Assembly (NCBI GenBank): GCA_027322375.1
Contig: DAHVRS010000121.1
Span: forward strand, 1 to 5,454
Length of the DNA stretch: 5,454 nt
Direction: 5' to 3'
Source of the DNA: Brachybacterium sp.
Lineage (GTDB): Bacteria > Actinomycetota > Actinomycetes > Actinomycetales > Dermabacteraceae
A program made the position numbers and the translations under genes. Under the pieces are notes generated by a model that saw nothing but the letters and a program-made list of their open reading frames with translations, made no database searches and was not told the DNA's origin. Below are positions 4,613 to 5,454 of the stretch, one piece after another (position 1 is the stretch's first letter; each line of letters begins with the position of its first letter).

Positions 4613-4976
4613 TTCGAGGGTGATCAGCTGCTGGTCTCCGGGGGCAACCATCCGCACGTCGGGGCCGAAAGTCGCGTTCTGCACCTCGTGCTCGAACACG
4701 TCGGAGGCGACCAGCGCGGCCAGGACGGCGATCCCTTCAGCACGGAAGAGGAACAGCTGTGTCGAGGAGAGGCAGTACTTCCCGTTCAGCAGCGTCGTGC
4801 CCGCGGCCTCGTTGACGCGGGCAGCCTATGGGCGGCGAGCGCGGAGGTCAGGGCGCGGCGGTCACCCCCGGCTCCGGATCCGTCTCGCCGCACGCCGCGA
4901 TCGCCGTGGCCATCATGGCTGCACCGATAGCCAGCGCTGCCCGCCGCCCGGGCGTTGGACGCACGCGCTCGGCCAT
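4607..4976 (-). pseudogene. Small putative lipoprotein, disrupted by apparent frameshifts
   Basis: The 5' part starts at ATG 4976 and encodes a lipoprotein signal: Arg-rich MAERVRPTPGRR, a hydrophobic core (A13-A28) and the lipobox IAAC with Cys at 29. It then meets a TGA at 4850-4848 after only 42 codons. A third frame stays open across the break (LTSALAAHRLP). From about 4825 another frame, offset from both, runs as VNEAAGTTLLNGKYC and on to a TGA at 4609-4607, with strongly G/C-ending codons and no ATG or GTG start near its 5' end. The simplest reading is one gene of about 123 aa that has lost one base in each of two short C-runs. The family is not recognised. Its start lies 23 bases after the stop of the acyl-CoA dehydrogenase, so the two are probably co-transcribed. 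GTG 4979, just upstream, is an alternative start. Confidence 0.62.
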
Positions 4977-4999
4977 CACGCCTGCTGCTCTCTCCTCGC

Positions 5000-5454
5000 T
5001 CACACGAACGCGCTGGTCCCGGTGATGGACCGGCCCACGATGAGGGACTGCATGGTGTCGGTGCCCTCGTAGGTGTGGAGCGCCTCGATGTCGCTGCGGT
5101 GGCGGATCACGCGGTTCTCGAGCAGGATCCCGGAGCCGCCGAGCAGGTCGCGGGCGTTCGCGGCGATCTCGCGCGCGGCGCGGGAATTGTGCACCTTGGC
5201 GAGCGAGGCCTGCTCGGGCCGCAGTGCTCCAGCGGCGTCGAGCTGGGCGATGCGCAGGCAGTGCAGCTGCATCGAGGTGAGGGTCTGGAGCATGTCCGAG
5301 AGCCGCACCTGGACGTGCTGCGCCTTCGCGAGGGGCCGGCCGAACTGGATGCGCTTGGTGGCGTGCTCGAGCGCCGCCTCGTAGCAGGCGATCGCGTGGC
5401 CGAGCGCGCCCCAGGCCACGCCCGCGCGGGTCGCGAAGAGCACCTTCGAGGTGT
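5000..5454 (-). CDS. Acyl-CoA dehydrogenase, glutaryl-CoA dehydrogenase-like, C-terminal part
   Basis: The last 150 residues of a flavoprotein acyl-CoA dehydrogenase are present; the N-terminal and middle domains lie beyond base 5454. The visible part is the C-terminal four-helix domain and closely follows glutaryl-CoA dehydrogenase: AWGALG, then QFGRPLAKAQ, DML, RDLLGGSGI, VIRH, EALHTYEGT and GRSITGTSAF at the C-terminus. The Glu of TYEGT (codon 5068-5066) is the expected catalytic base that removes the alpha-proton. Glutaryl-CoA dehydrogenase oxidises and decarboxylates glutaryl-CoA to crotonyl-CoA in lysine/tryptophan breakdown. The substrate-binding Arg that separates it from ordinary acyl-CoA dehydrogenases lies outside the window, so the subtype is probable rather than certain. 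A small lipoprotein gene follows 23 bases downstream on the same strand. No frameshift was seen in this part. Confidence 0.9.
   Translation of the reverse strand, partial: TSKVLFATRAGVAWGALGHAIACYEAALEHATKRIQFGRPLAKAQHVQVRLSDMLQTLTSMQLHCLRIAQLDAAGALRPEQASLAKVHNSRAAREIAANARDLLGGSGILLENRVIRHRSDIEALHTYEGTDTMQSLIVGRSITGTSAFV

Noticed and set aside
4620..5072. Plus-strand open frame across the broken lipoprotein and the end of the acyl-CoA dehydrogenase
   Set aside because: It crosses two minus-strand genes, has no ribosome site and its translation is unlike any family. The minus strand has a lipobox and a TYEGT catalytic motif.
5073..5384. Plus-strand open frame opposite the acyl-CoA dehydrogenase
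   Set aside because: Antisense shadow of a strongly conserved coding region.

Overview
The window is very GC-rich. Its genes use mostly G- or C-ending codons and are densely packed, and at least two look leaderless. One promoter carries a DtxR/IdeR-type iron box, and one protein closely resembles mycobacterial MhuD. Together these point to an actinobacterial chromosome, plausibly Micrococcales; genus is not resolvable from sequence alone. No tRNA, rRNA, CRISPR array, insertion sequence or phage gene was seen. No stretch over 300 bases lacks a gene.

Layout. Bases 1-1274 (minus) hold a D-2-hydroxyacid dehydrogenase followed 17 bases later by the start of an IclR-type regulator that runs off the left edge. 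Diverging from it, 1374-2333 (plus) encodes a beta-hydroxyacid dehydrogenase (3-hydroxyisobutyrate dehydrogenase / tartronate semialdehyde reductase family). The 99-base gap between them holds a perfect palindrome, GTGAAC-AGC-GTTCAC, that could supply the -35 of both divergent promoters. This looks like a small regulated hydroxyacid/oxoacid module.

Bases 2334-3280 (plus) form a probable iron/heme module. A DtxR/IdeR-like box overlaps the -35 of a promoter for a stand-alone SIP (siderophore-interacting) domain protein of 130 aa. It is followed by a 94-aa IsdG/MhuD-family haem monooxygenase-like protein that has lost the haem-ligating histidine known from MhuD. A convergent gene (3290-3712, minus) encodes an unrecognised lipoprotein.

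Bases 3832-4592 (plus) encode a CDP-alcohol phosphatidyltransferase with a complete catalytic motif, but split by a -1 frameshift at a GGG run (4129-4131). Bases 4607-4976 (minus) encode a second small lipoprotein that is also broken, apparently by two further frameshifts. Bases 5000-5454 (minus) are the C-terminal 150 residues of a glutaryl-CoA-dehydrogenase-like acyl-CoA dehydrogenase, cut by the right edge. All three frameshifts can be repaired by adding one base to a short G or C run, so undercalled homopolymers must be excluded before this segment is read as gene decay.
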